In this document: piece by piece, positions 12,239 to 22,521 of the stretch
Position numbering within the stretch: position 1 is the first letter of the stretch
Layout of the letters: each line of letters opens with the position of its first letter
Assembly (NCBI GenBank): GCA_944474755.1
Contig: OX104113.1
Coordinates: 51,289,644 to 51,353,643 of the forward strand
DNA: 64,000 bases
Source: Limnoperna fortunei
Taxonomy: Eukaryota; Mollusca; Bivalvia; Mytilida; Modiolidae
Direction of reading: 5' to 3'
Program-made: the position numbers and the translations under genes
Notes under the pieces: generated by a model
Told to the model about the DNA's origin: nothing
Databases searched by the model: none
What the model saw: only the letters and a program-made list of their open reading frames with translations

Positions 12239-12900
12239 TTATCCCATCCGCCAATATACTTCTATAACATCAAACCAGCCGTTTTGTTTTGGACGGAGTT
12301 CCAACCATGCATTAACCCAAGAGCCACCAAAGCCTCTTAAAGTATCTCGAACACTGATCATTAACCCACTATTTCTCCCGAATGTTCTGATCAACCTTCT
12401 AACACTGATGACATCTGGGACTTCTGGCATCATTGTTGAGTCAAGATAAAGTGAGGGATATCCTATTCTTGCTATAACCTCTCTGAAAAACACAGAAACA
12501 TGTTGTAATGTAAACAACATTTCTGGAAAGAGAAGTACACAATCTCTTATTACCTTTTCCAGGACAAGACTTGGCAACGCTTGCATATCTTGGTTTGATC
12601 CTTCCGATTCTCCATTCTCACTGAAGCCCAGTTCAACTTCAACGTCATCTTCTCCTTCAACTTGTGAATGAGAATCATTAACCGCTTCTTCTTCTTCTGT
12701 TGATGTCTTAACTTGATCTCCATTCCCATGTTTCCAACTTTCACCTTCATCTGGTGGTTGTGCATCGCTGTCGTCAGCTTCTTCCATAATTTTTTGAGTA
12801 CCTTTACATTTTCCATTATTGTTAGTGTCTAGATTATTTTCCCAAGTGTAGTCTTCAGTTGTAGCATCAGAATTGTAAGTACGAGTTTCCTCGTACGTAC
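12239..12900 (-). pseudogene. Acidic linker plus F-box-like C-terminal domain of the transposase
   Basis: The last uninterrupted frame (M at 12787 to stop at 12239; open upstream to about 12950) starts with a D/E/Q/S-rich linker of some 70 residues. It continues into LPSLVLEKVIRDCVLLFPEM and LQHVSVFFREVIARIGYPSL, with the spacing of Leu, Pro, Val-Ser and Phe-Arg expected of an F-box-like helix bundle. A W- and G-containing block (GGSWVNAWLELRP to the end) follows, possibly beta-rich. I do not know this combination from any described element. The F-box reading is a pattern judgement, not a search result. Confidence 0.5.
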
Positions 12901-12959
12901 AGTCTTTGACATTATTTGTTCGAGAATTGTTGGCATGGTGACAACCTTGATTTTAACGC

Positions 12960-13653
12960 GGTTTATTACAGCATGCAAGAGGCCAGGTTCAACTTCAACG
13001 CTGACATAATGTTCACCTCTATTTTCTGGGTAGTATCCTAATGTCAAAAGGGGAAGATTATCAGCATAGGTGCCAGTTGCCGATATCGAGTTGTTGTAAT
13101 CGAAACCTTCGGCTGAAATAATCAAAAATTGACAAAAGAATTCTATCGACAATGCTTATAGCGTCAAATGATCCCCATACGTACAATTTCTGGACATTCT
13201 TCTTAAATAAGTGTTTATATTACCTTGGACGAAATCTAAATATTCTTCCCTATTTTCTGTGATGTGCGTAACAGCAACAGTGCGCAACTGATTGCCAGTC
13301 CGGTGAATTTTAGAAATTTGATTAGCTATAGCATCGAATTGACAGTTTCCATATTTAGTAGGATTAAACGCGATAACAATGTTTCTATTGTATTCAAAAA
13401 AGAAATCTGATTTTTCTGCAGCTGAAAGATCTTCGTTTGATTGATTGTCTGCCCTTTTGTTGTACGAACCACCCAAATCATTCTTTGACCTATTCTCCTC
13501 AAAGTTACTGACGATTTCTTTATTCAATGGAATGTAGTCTTTTTGTCTGTGAAGAGCTTTCCTCTGTTTCTTTTTGAAAACACGAGTTGACCATTCCCTT
13601 CTCTTTTTCTCTTTTTCAGTGGTTTGACTGTTATAAATAACACGTTTACCCAC
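12960..13653 (-). pseudogene. OTU-family cysteine protease domain of the Ginger-type transposase
   Basis: OTU proteases cleave ubiquitin or ubiquitin-like chains. Here the catalytic Cys block reads YGNCQFDAIANQI (classical form DGNC), followed by GNQLRTVAVTHI, the conserved TYGDHLTL, then a TAA where relatives usually have a residue such as Q, then the His block RGEHYVSVE. Cys and His are both present. An N-terminal basic stretch rich in K and R precedes the domain. It is in the same frame as the integrase, separated by one stop, so both were once one protein. Confidence 0.78.
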
Positions 13654-13686
13654 CGTTTCATTTGTTTTCGTCAGGCGATGTAAACT

Positions 13687-14640
13687 TTACGTAATATCTA
13701 GAATAGGACTTGTTTCTTCGAAGAATGATGCCCTCCAGTACACAATATTTTGTCGGGACTTTTCTTTGTAGGTGGATATTTGATTAGAACTAGGTATATA
13801 AATAGAACATCCGTTTAACCGGCTGAACTTTGTCATCTCCCTTGCTGCACAACGCTCACTTGCCAGCATTGCTTGATTTCGAACTCGATCAGCACCACTG
13901 TTTGAACGTCCGAAGTACACAACAAAGGGTGTCTGGTATGCCAATACCTCTTTCGGTTGGTTGTTTATTGCACTTGCAACACTTTGCAAGGATTCGACCC
14001 AGTTGTATCCTCTTTTCCGCTTCTTCATTAAATCATAGCGAATCTTTTGTCGAACTATACGATTAGCCCTCTCAACTTTACCATGGGATTGGGGGTGGTA
14101 AGGTCTCCTTTTAATTATTTTTATATTTCTATGCATTAAAAGTCTCTTAACTTTGCCTTTGAACTCCGTTCCGTTATCCATTTGAATTATGGTTGGGTAT
14201 CCATGAACTTCAAAAATGTCTTGTAGAGCTTCTGCGACGCACTTGGCTGACTTGTTTTGTAAAGGTCGCAAAAAAACAAACCTAGAAAATACATCTACAG
14301 CTGTAAGTATGTAGTTGTATTTAAGATCTCTTACTGCCACTGCATCGGTCCGCATATTTATCAAATCTACCTGGATTCTTTCAAAAACAGAATTGGCAGT
14401 TATGGGCTTAATTGGAGCTCTGTTTTTAAATTGCGCTCGTGTCAAACCATGATCTTTGTTGGTCTTAAAAACTTTTAAAACCTCTCTCTCACTGCATCCC
14501 GAAAAATTCTTTTTTAAGGAATATGCTATTGTTCTTGCTCCACCTCCTTTTGACAAAAGCACCTGTTCTGTAACTTTCCTCCTAAATTCAGCCTTCGTTA
14601 AAACTCTCCGTTTTCCGAGAAAAGCACATCTCTTTGTTTT
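13687..14640 (-). pseudogene. Integrase (rve, DDE) domain of the Ginger-type transposase
   Basis: Catalyses strand transfer in intact relatives. The catalytic triad is complete: D in QVDLINM, D in MDNGTEF and E in HGKVERANR, with 34 residues between the last two (D,D35E). Flanking blocks AVDVFSRFVFLRPL and RPYHPQSHGK are typical of the rve family. Counting from the GTG at 14562, the three residues are D66, D129 and E164. The usual HHCC zinc finger in front is not evident. There is instead a helix-like SEREVLKVFKTNKD segment. The open frame runs upstream of 14562 to near 14640 with no ATG, then meets a stop, while the plausible N-terminus continues in another frame. Confidence 0.85.
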
Positions 14641-15057
14641 AATTTACGTACGTGTAAATTCCTTTTGTTTCGCCAGAAAAGAACCATAACAGTTTTTTCT
14701 GATCTTGTTCGATCTCTCACGGGTTTGTTGTAATGACCCTTTACTAACTGGATAAGCATTTCATAATGCTCTGCTTCTTGTGGCTTTAAATCGTATTTTT
14801 GCGTCATTCTTAAGCTGTGTTGTAATACAACACTTCAATTTTCTAAGATATCCGTCTAAATAAAATGAAGTATGACGTAGAATTAGGTGGTGTGCAATAT
14901 AAGTTATATCTAACGATGCAGCGATTGCTTCTACAAACAATTCTAACTTGACATTGATGTAAAATTTTAGAAAGTTAAAGATCAAAGCACGTGTCACGTG
15001 ATGTCGATGCTTTGCCCACCGAGTAAGCGGGATATATGTCCAAGGTGAATAAACTGG

Positions 15058-15262
15058 TTTATTAGATCGTTTCAACGATTTATTAAATCGTTACAACGAT
15101 TCACTAAATCGTTTGAACGGTTTATTAAATCGTTACAACAATTTATTAAATCATTACAACGATTTATCAAATCGTTACAACGATTTATTAAATCGTTTGA
15201 ACGGTTTATTAAATCGTTGTAACGATTTAATAAATCTTTGTAACGATTTAATTAAATCGTTT
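15058..15262. repeat. Array of ~21 bp palindromic units
   Basis: About nine head-to-tail units of 21 bases built on AAATCGTTACAACGATTT, each itself a near-perfect palindrome separated by TATT-like spacers. Some units carry TTTGAACGG or TTGTAACG variants. It lies 250 bases upstream of the first transposase reading frame, so it may be a subterminal repeat of that element or an independent minisatellite. Confidence 0.85.
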
Positions 15263-15327
15263 GATTGATTGATTGATTGATGTTTAACGTCCAGCAAGCA
15301 ATATTTCATCTATATTCAGGACGTCAT
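15263..15327 (-). repeat. SINE-tail fragment with (TTGA)n end
   Basis: GATTGATTGATTGATGTTTA followed by ACGTCCAGCAAGCAATATTTC and a CATCTATATTCAGGACG block is the reverse complement of a molluscan SINE 3' region. The A box and B box part is missing. Confidence 0.55.
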
Positions 15328-17815
15328 TAAATCGTCAATAAGCCGTCGTATCTTTGTGCTGTAATTTATAATGCAATTTTTTTATTGGTTGGTTATACAA
15401 AGTTTACCAATCAGAACATGTTTTACAAAATATTTGTGAAATTGGTTTTCAGTTAACAGATATGGGTCTTACAATAAAAATTTTGTTAATTCCTCGGTGA
15501 CTTTGAAATTGCCTCGGTAGAAATCTCAATCATAGTTTGAAGTTTTGAAGGAATATTTTGACGGAAGTAAAACTACGGGTACTTGAAATCGTCAAAAGTA
15601 CCGATTGTGTATCGCCAAAATTTGACCCATCTCTTTAATCTTGTCCGATTATCCTTTGCCGTTGCCCCTATCAAAGTCTAAAAAGGCGTTGCACGGCAGA
15701 GGATTCTGGATTCTCGGATTATAAAATTACAAATATCAGTAGAATCGCCGATAGACGTTTCATACTGTAACTAAAACGGACAATAACCAAAAACAAACTA
15801 TTGCCAAATAGGACCATAAAAAACGGAATACCGAAATTATAAACTAGTTAATTACTAGGTATACTTTACCTTCCCATTATAAAAAACATTATTTACATGC
15901 TCCAGTTACAAAGAATCAAAGGCGTAACAACGGGGCAATCGAATGTCATAAGTCTGAAAAGGCCAAGACAAAATCTGTATGCATAAAATTATCACAAAAA
16001 CAAATGACACAACATAGATCAACATACAAAAAAACACATATAATACCAAGTAAAAACGAGAGTGAACTCAGGTGCTCTGGAAGAGAAAGCAGTTCCTGCT
16101 TGTGATGCGTATGATATTAGATGAAGTTTTTATTTTTAAAATGATTTTGGCCAGGTCTCACGAAATGCAAACCCGGGTTGGGTTATAGTATATGGTGAAG
16201 TAAGGTGGTCACGAGGGCAAAATACGATATTTTTGTTTTGTAATCATCTTCTACAGTATTCAAACTCGATCTCTGAAACTTCACAGAAAGATTGCACATG
16301 TATTGAAGTTCTGCAACTGCTATTATGGAAATGTTCAAGGATTGGTTTCCAAATTTTCCAGACTTCGGAACTTGGTCATTTTTTTCAGAACAGAACAGAC
16401 GCCATAATCAACTCCTCCTTCACAGAACCAAAACCTTCTTCGTACAATTTGTAAACCATTCCCCATTTATTAAGGCACATGTTTTGCAACCAGGCCATTT
16501 CAGACATGCGATTTTTTTATATGTTTAGTGCATTATTTTTTAAAACTAACACAATGCAATCTGTTGTTTATACGAAATATGAATTTACAGTAATGATTTA
16601 TTTAATTATTATTAAAAAGAAACTACTAATTAATATTAAATTACGATTGTGATTGTCAAAACTCCACGGTCAAGATATCTTGTTATTTCACACATTTTTT
16701 CATTGCCCATATTTGGTAGATAAGTAAATGCAAAAAATTATTTGTTCCAGTCATACAAAAATTTAATTTTTAATAAAATTTGTTACATTTTAAAAAAAAA
16801 TAAAAAGGAAAGTTCTTGAATAAGTGCACAGAAACAATTTAATTCACTAGAAATAACCTATTGTACTTATACTGTAAAGAGGTGTTGCATTGAAGAGAAT
16901 GGTTAGTATTTAACAATTGACCAAGTTTATTTATTTGGAATTTTACATTCCTGTTTCCCTAGAAAGTTAAATTTTTGGTTTAAAAAGGGTTATTGTAAAT
17001 TTGAAAAAATATATCTGCCCAGAAAAGCCTAGAATGCAGGAGAATTTACCCCAGCTTCTGGACCCAGACCCCTGACTGTGTAAGCACCGTGCATATGCTT
17101 GATGCGTCGGAAGGGAGCTGTCCGAGTGTATGGCAAGTAAAAATAAGGAAGGGCTACCAAAAATTGGAATTGACTTGCGCGTCGGGCAAGTTAGCTAACT
17201 TTTCTTATTTCTCATTTAACCAATTACCATTTCTAATATAAACGCATCTTACGTACTACCGTAAATCAGGTTATTTTGGTTGTAGTTTTATTTTGGCTTA
17301 CTTGGCGCTTTCGGTGAAAGAGCCAAAATTAAACACACCAAAAAAAAAAGCTTGCACCAACGTTTTACACTCCAAAATAGCGGGCCGGTAAGACAATATG
17401 GCTTAAAATACCGGTAATAAACAAGTGTGTGTAAAGGAAAATTACAGGTATACATTTTTGTGCATATTTCCGTATAAAATTGTGCAACTAACGGTTAGCA
17501 ACACCGGGGTATATTGGTTTTGTAAAAACGTGTAACTGACTAATCAAATCCAAGGAATAATACTGATACGGGGAAAATACCCGATATATCCCCACTTCGC
17601 GCACGCGCAAAGAGACGTCACAATAGTAACGGCTGAATTTTGAAGTTCTGATTAAAATAATGGCCAATAAATAAGACTATCGAGGGCACGTTATGGTAAA
17701 ATATTTTGAAAGGATTTCTTGACAAAAAATGTTTCATCATGAAAATGGCGAATAGAAAATGATTGCCTATAGGGTCCGATTGAATAGGAAAACACAGGAT
17801 TTTGTCATATTAGAA
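15328..17815. other. Intergenic, no gene seen
   Basis: Contains short open frames around 16233-16528 without splice or domain support, a palindrome-poor A+T-rich stretch, and nothing I can name. Confidence 0.4.
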
Positions 17816-17992
17816 TTGTCATAATTCATTCTGGGTATAATGTTGTACTCACTTACACATGAGATGGGATTTTATATTCATATTTTCTACTTCGGTATGG
17901 CTCCGTCGGTAAAAAAAAATAATCGAATATAAAGACCCAGCCCATGTGTAAATTAATACAACATCATACCCCTCATGAATTATTTTTAAAAC
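17816..17992. mobile_element. Palindromic MITE, family C copy 1
   Basis: The arms AATTCATTCTGGGTATAATG and CATCATACCCCTCATGAATT are imperfect inverted repeats, as are TTACACATGAGATGGG and GCCCATGTGTAA further in. The middle carries ATATTCATATTTTCTACTTC. A close relative lies at 63772-63923, so this is a dispersed hairpin element. No coding capacity. Confidence 0.8.
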
Positions 17993-18423
17993 AGAAACAT
18001 TTGTGTCAAACAAATCCGAATGCGGCATTTTGTTCCTGCAAAAATTAAAAGCGGAATTTCACTTATGGTTTCTTGAATATGACCAACAATAATTTAAAAA
18101 AAAACATAATGGAGTGAACGTTAACATTAAGAAGTTACATAATATTATTTTTATAAGTTTGATCAAAATCTTACTGCTCAAGCTATTCCTACTAATCATT
18201 TAACTTTCGAATTAGCAAAAAACTATACCATATCCATCTGCTATGTTTCGGGTTATATGCAGCAAAAGAGTTTTCGATTTAATGAACAATGTTTGTTGTC
18301 TTGGATACGCGTAAAAGCAACAGTTTCATTACCATATATCTAATTGAAATGGAAAATAAAATATATTTCCCCTAATAGGAATGAACAGTTTATATACACT
18401 TTATAATATACAATCTTCTTTTG

Positions 18424-18490
18424 TTAGGGACGGACCATTTAACTTGAAGGGGGACCTTGGTTTTTTGGCCCCCTTCGGAAGGTCTTGATC
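18424..18490 (+). mobile_element. Fragment of MITE family E
   Basis: TTAGGGACGGACCATTTAAC, a G-rich run and CCTTGGTTTTTTGG match the terminal repeat of the element at 58166-58396. I do not see the matching right end here, so it appears truncated. Confidence 0.6.
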
Positions 18491-18744
18491 CACGAGGGTT
18501 TCAATATCGGAAAAACAAAGAGGAATGATGCGATATACTGCCGATGCTGGCGATCAGATTGTCGTGCCATTACGCAGACTAGTGTTTTCAATTTCGAGGA
18601 CGAAAATCCAAACATTGTTATTTATAGTGCAAGCAATATTTTTCGTTTAAGGCATAAATCTTTCAATGAACAAAAGCTACTTGTAAAATAATAAATTAGT
18701 ATTTTTATATAGTCTGATGCTTTTCAGTGCAATTATAGTATATT

Positions 18745-18850
18745 TAAATGGTTAATCATCTACTATGTCAACACTGAGGTTGTGAGTTTGAGCAAGGCGT
18801 GCTCGACTCCAGCTTAATTGACAATCACACCATCTTTCCTCCCGAAGTTT
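18745..18850 (+). repeat. Old SINE fragment
   Basis: ATGTCAACACTGAGGTTGTG, then GCGTGCTCGACTCCAGCTTA and ATTGACAATC, match the middle of the tRNA-headed SINE at 20747-21014. Head and tail are missing or diverged. Confidence 0.6.
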
Positions 18851-19309
18851 GGGGGTTTTAACCCCCCTTCCGAAAAAATATGTATCATGTAATCCCTGTA
18901 CATAATAAAGGTTATATTAATACCTTTTTTCTGTATTCGGCTTGTATCCTAATAAACTATCTTGGTACCCTTGTCTTTGCTTAAAACAATAAGTACTATG
19001 TTCTAGTTTTGTGTTTAAGGTGCCGTTTTACTATTTATTCCTTATTTTTTGCATATCAAAAAATAAAATATTGATATAAATGTTTTGTGATATCAGGAAA
19101 TAATAACTGATAAAAAAATTATACAAAATTGGAAATAATTAGTAAAACAGCGCCTAGTATTTCTGACGAGGTTTTGCAAAAAAAGTTTCAACTACGAAAT
19201 CAGCTAGAAATGCCCAACAGTGAATCTGTGCACTAACCGAACTTCGCTCATGGTTTGAGAAAGTATTTTTTTTAAATGGGATAATCGACAAATTGAGTGT
19301 CGAACTATT

Positions 19310-19668
19310 TTGGGCGTCGCGGATTATTGGGGTGTCGGACTAATGGGGTGTCGGACCAATGGGGTGTCGGACTAATGGGGTGTCAGACCAATGGTGTGTC
19401 GGACTAATGGGTTGTCGGACCAATGGGGTGTCGGACTAATGGGGTGTCGGACCAATGGGGTGTCGGACTAATGGGGTGTCAGACCAATGGTGTGTCGGAC
19501 TAATGGGTTGTCGGACCAATGGGGTGTCGGACTAATGGGGTGTCGGACCAATGGATTGTCGGACTAATGGGGGTGTCGGACCAATGGGGTGTCGGACTAA
19601 TGTGGTGTCGGACCAATAGGGTGTCGGACTAAAGTGGTGTCGGACCAATGGGCGTCGGACTAGCGGTG
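19310..19668. repeat. 16/32 bp minisatellite (TGTCGGAC..AATGGGG)
   Basis: About 22 units of GGTGTCGGACTAATGG, regularly alternating TAATG with CAATG so that the true period is 32 bases. A higher-order block of roughly 95-128 bases including the variants GTGTCAGACC and TGGTGTG appears twice near 19378 and 19470, showing recent block duplication. Confidence 0.92.
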
Positions 19669-19857
19669 CTGCCCAGTATCTTCTGGCGTCCAACGCTTTG
19701 TAGACTGATTGTTGTGAAGGATGTTCGAAAGCTGTCCATAGACAAAACGGCGGATTTTACGACACGGCCCTGAGTCTGCTATTTCACAAAATCTCCCGAT
19801 GTTAAAAAATGTTAATGTGGTTGTTCATGAAAATAATAAATAACTCTAATCCAGGTC

Positions 19858-19996
19858 CGGGTTTCATAAGACATCTCAAATTTGAGATTTCCTCAACTCA
19901 AAAATTGACCAATCAGATTGCGTGAAATTTTGAATTTAAGGAAAATCTCAAGGATTTGATGAAAATCTCAATTTGAGATGTTTTATGAAACTGAGG
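19858..19996. mobile_element. Palindromic MITE, family D
   Basis: The left arm GGTTTCATAAGACATCTCAA plus ATTTGAGATTT and the right arm AAATCTCAATTTGAGATG plus TTTTATGAAAC are inverted repeats of about 35 bases around a short centre. This is a folded, non-coding element typical of MITEs. No clear target-site duplication was identified. Confidence 0.75.
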
Positions 19997-19999
19997 CCA

Positions 20000-20735
20000 G
20001 ATTTTATTCCGCAAAATTATGTTTTTTTTCGTTACTTTCTGTGTAAATCGCAAATTAAAAGCAAGTAAATAATGCTAATATTTTCCCTAAATGCATTCTG
20101 CCGAATCGTCCATGAAATCTTAAAATGGATAAAAATTGTTTGCTTACATGTTTGACAAAAAATCAATTACCTGTTTTATGGTACAAATTATATGAAAAAT
20201 GACGGATTAAAGTTATCTTGAACTCTTTATTTTGATTTTGCATTTTCATTTTAACATAGAAATTAATGAGAATATGAAGTAGTTTAAATACTTTTACACC
20301 TTGACTGTGGACAAAACATAGTGCATTTATATTGTCAGTGGAATCAATAATTATAATACTTTATTTGGCCGTACATCTCACGCAGGAAATGTAGATAAAT
20401 ACGATGTCTAACATTATATTTCATATTTAAGTTTATAATTCAAAATGGCTACTTACAAGTATAGTAAAAAAAAAATTTCAAGCTTTTTTAAATGTAATCA
20501 TGCATAAGTTACGCGATAATTGGATGGACTCAGCCTGGCTTCGCCTTTGAACAAAGTAGTTTTAACTCCAGAAAATAAAACTACAAATTCATTTTGTCTT
20601 AAAAAAGCCATACATTGCATTGTATATCAAGCTAAAGTTGAATTTTTATTGTGATTTTGTGTTATGCATATATATTATATATCCTCTTTTTAATTTTCAC
20701 TTTTTTAAAAAGTCATTATGATTCCATACATATCT
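20000..20735. other. Intergenic, no gene seen
   Basis: A+T-rich sequence between a MITE and a SINE. No exon, RNA gene or tandem array was recognised. Confidence 0.4.
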
Positions 20736-20746
20736 TATAACATTAC

Positions 20747-21014
20747 GGGGCCTCGGTGGCCGAGTGGTCAAGGTAGTTCGTTTACTATTGATCACGTGGT
20801 CTGTCAACACTGAGATTGCGGGTTCGATTCTCACTGCAGGCAGGGTGTACTCGACTCCAATCTTAATTGACAAGGATTGCCAGTTTTCCTACCGCAGGTC
20901 GGAGGTTCTCTCCGGGTACTCCGGCTTCCTCCCCCAATAAAAACTGGACGCCATGAAATAGCTGAAAAATTGCTGAAAGTGGCGTTAAAACACCATTCAA
21001 ACAAACAAACAAAT
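20747..21014 (+). mobile_element. Young tRNA-derived SINE with 11 bp target-site duplication
   Basis: The 5' head has a pol III A box (TGGCCGAGTGG) and a B box (GGTTCGATTC), as in a Ser/Leu-type tRNA. A tRNA-unrelated body and a tail, GCTGAAAGTGGCGTTAAA, ACACCATTC and (AAAC)n, follow. TATAACATTAC flanks it at 20736-20746 and 21015-21025, proving retroposition. Nearly identical to the copy at 59874. The structure fits the molluscan V-SINE-type family called RUDI in the literature, but I could not compare sequences. Confidence 0.9.
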
Positions 21015-21244
21015 ATAACATTACTGTTGTAGTTTATTTATATTTTTTTTACTAAGTCGGACAGACGGATTCCTGTCTACGCTTTTCAGTGGGGGACCAA
21101 AACAACCTAAGGTGCGTTTACTCCAGACAATTAAGGAAGTAGCTATAGGATTCTATATACTTTTTGATGTTTTTTTTCTCTATATCGCTCACATGATTGC
21201 ATGCAATTTATCTATCTTTCAATTTCCATATGATGCTAACAAAA

Positions 21245-22521
21245 CTTTTCGTTACAACTTTTTTTGTAATATTTTTACAAAGTGCGTTATTACACTTTCA
21301 CAATTTATTACGATGTGCGTTAAGAAACACAAGGTAATTTGTAAACAAAATCAAGTAGTTTTTACTTTCGTAATTTCAATAAGTCATTTTCAGTCCATGG
21401 ATTGCCAAATAATGGTACTTACACACTCCTCCAATCGTATCGTAAATTTTTCTTATTTTATTACAAAGTGCGTTATTACATATTAAAAATGTATTACGAA
21501 CTGCGTTTGTCAACCAAACGCACTTTGTAAAAAAGAGTTTTTTAAAATTCCCGAATATTTTTGGTAACAGTCCGACCAAGGGCTTAAGTTGTCGGTGTAG
21601 GACATAAAAAACTCCCCCAACCAATATTTTTGGTAAATAATTAGGGTACCGCCACTTTGTGGCGGACGCCCTATAGTGATCTGTCTGTCCGTCCGTCCGT
21701 CCGTCCGACTAATCGTGTCCGGGCTGTAACTTTTTTATCTTTTGAGGTAGGCTTTTGATATTTGGAATGTGGGTGGATAATGTCAAGGCGATGTGTCGCA
21801 TACCGTGGCTGATCACCGTTGACATTGAACGTTGACCTTAAGGTCACATTATTGCTTTCTGAATGACAAATATGTCCGGGTTTTAACTTTTTTATCTTAT
21901 GAGGTAGGTCTTTGATATTTGGAATGTGGGTAGATAATATCAAGGCAATGTGTCGCATACCGTGGTTGTTGACCATGACCTTGAACTTTGACCTTAAGGT
22001 CACATTATTGCTTTCTGAACGACAGATTCATGTCCGAGCTGTAACTTTTTTATCTTTTGAGGTAGGTTTTTGATATATTTAGAATGTGGGTAGATCATAT
22101 AAAGGCGATGTGTCGCATTCCATGGTTGATAACCTTTGACCTTGACGTCAAGGTCGGAGGGGCCCACAGAGATGGGTACCATCTCAACGATATCTAGTTA
22201 ACTAATAAGTCAATTTCAGTCCTTGGATTACCAAATAATGGTACTTACACACTCCTCCAATCGTATCGTAATTTTTTCTTATTTTATTACAAAGTGCGTT
22301 ATTACATATTTACAATGTATTACGAACTGCGTTAGTCAACAAAACGCACTTTGTAAAAAAGTCTGAGTAGTTAAAAAAGTCTGAATAGTTAAAGTTCCCG
22401 AATAGTTTTATAATAATTTATGACTTAAATAGCCAAACAGTGCTATGCATACAGTTTGACAACTTTAATTTATCTTTTTCAAATATTATTACAAAGTGCG
22501 TTGTTATTACAAAGTGGGTTG
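21245..22521 (-). mobile_element. Tandem-repeat-bearing mobile element, copy 2 (inverted, rearranged)
   Basis: On the minus strand it begins at 22521 with the same TAACAACCCACTTTGTAA end and lead as copy 1 (8787). It has only one full 202-type unit, then the TTAGTTAACTAGATATC boundary, then about three ~155 bp units, a (GTCC)n run, a short GTCCGACCAAGGGC insert and another diverged 202-type unit down to about 21245. So 202-type repeats occur on both sides of the 155-type block. No gene. Confidence 0.75.
21690..22190 (-). repeat. Three ~155 bp units plus (GGAC)n
   Basis: GTCCGGGCTGTAACTTTTTT-like starts occur at about 21717, 21869 and 22031 on the plus strand, each followed by TTTGAGGTAGG, AATGTGGGT, GATGTGTCGCAT and a GACCTTAAGGTCACATTATT block. 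A (GTCC)n run sits at 21686-21706. One degraded unit in the opposite orientation is at 10150-10345 in copy 1. Confidence 0.85.

Larger units (their letters stand above)
12239..14807 (-). pseudogene. Broken Ginger-type DNA transposase: integrase, OTU protease, F-box-like C-terminus
   Basis: Transposase of a cut-and-paste DNA transposon. Reading down the minus strand: an N-terminal piece (14807-14598) changes frame near 14625 into the DDE integrase (to 13690), an in-frame TAA (13687-13689), the OTU protease part (to 13159), a second in-frame TAA (13156-13158), the OTU C-terminal half, another frame change near 12950, an acidic linker, and a conserved-looking last domain ending at 12239. Integrase plus a C-terminal OTU domain is the hallmark of Ginger1 elements described by Bao, Kapitonov and Jurka. 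No reverse transcriptase, protease or gag lies nearby, so an LTR retrotransposon is unlikely. The breaks mean this copy should be inactive unless stop readthrough and frameshifting occur. Confidence 0.8.

Noticed and set aside
12550..12816. Minus-strand 88-codon Lys-rich frame
   Set aside because: Shifted reading of the acidic linker of the transposase.
13830..14066. Plus-strand frames over the integrase (also 14456-14689)
   Set aside because: Antisense shadows of the DDE domain.
12239..14807. LTR retrotransposon or retrovirus-like element
   Set aside because: No reverse transcriptase, gag, protease or LTRs around the integrase; OTU fusion points to a Ginger DNA transposon.
14761..15075. 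Minus-strand 104-codon frame upstream of the transposase
   Set aside because: No resemblance to integrase N-termini and it overlaps the better N-terminal frame at 14807; probably chance.
19310..19668. CRISPR-like regular array (also 25957-26325 and 63444-63551)
   Set aside because: No unique spacers; repeats are contiguous minisatellites in an animal genome.
20747..20840. Possible tRNA genes (also at 59874, 54327 and the complement at 43624)
   Set aside because: A and B boxes are present but the cloverleaf stems do not pair and each is followed by a SINE body and tail.
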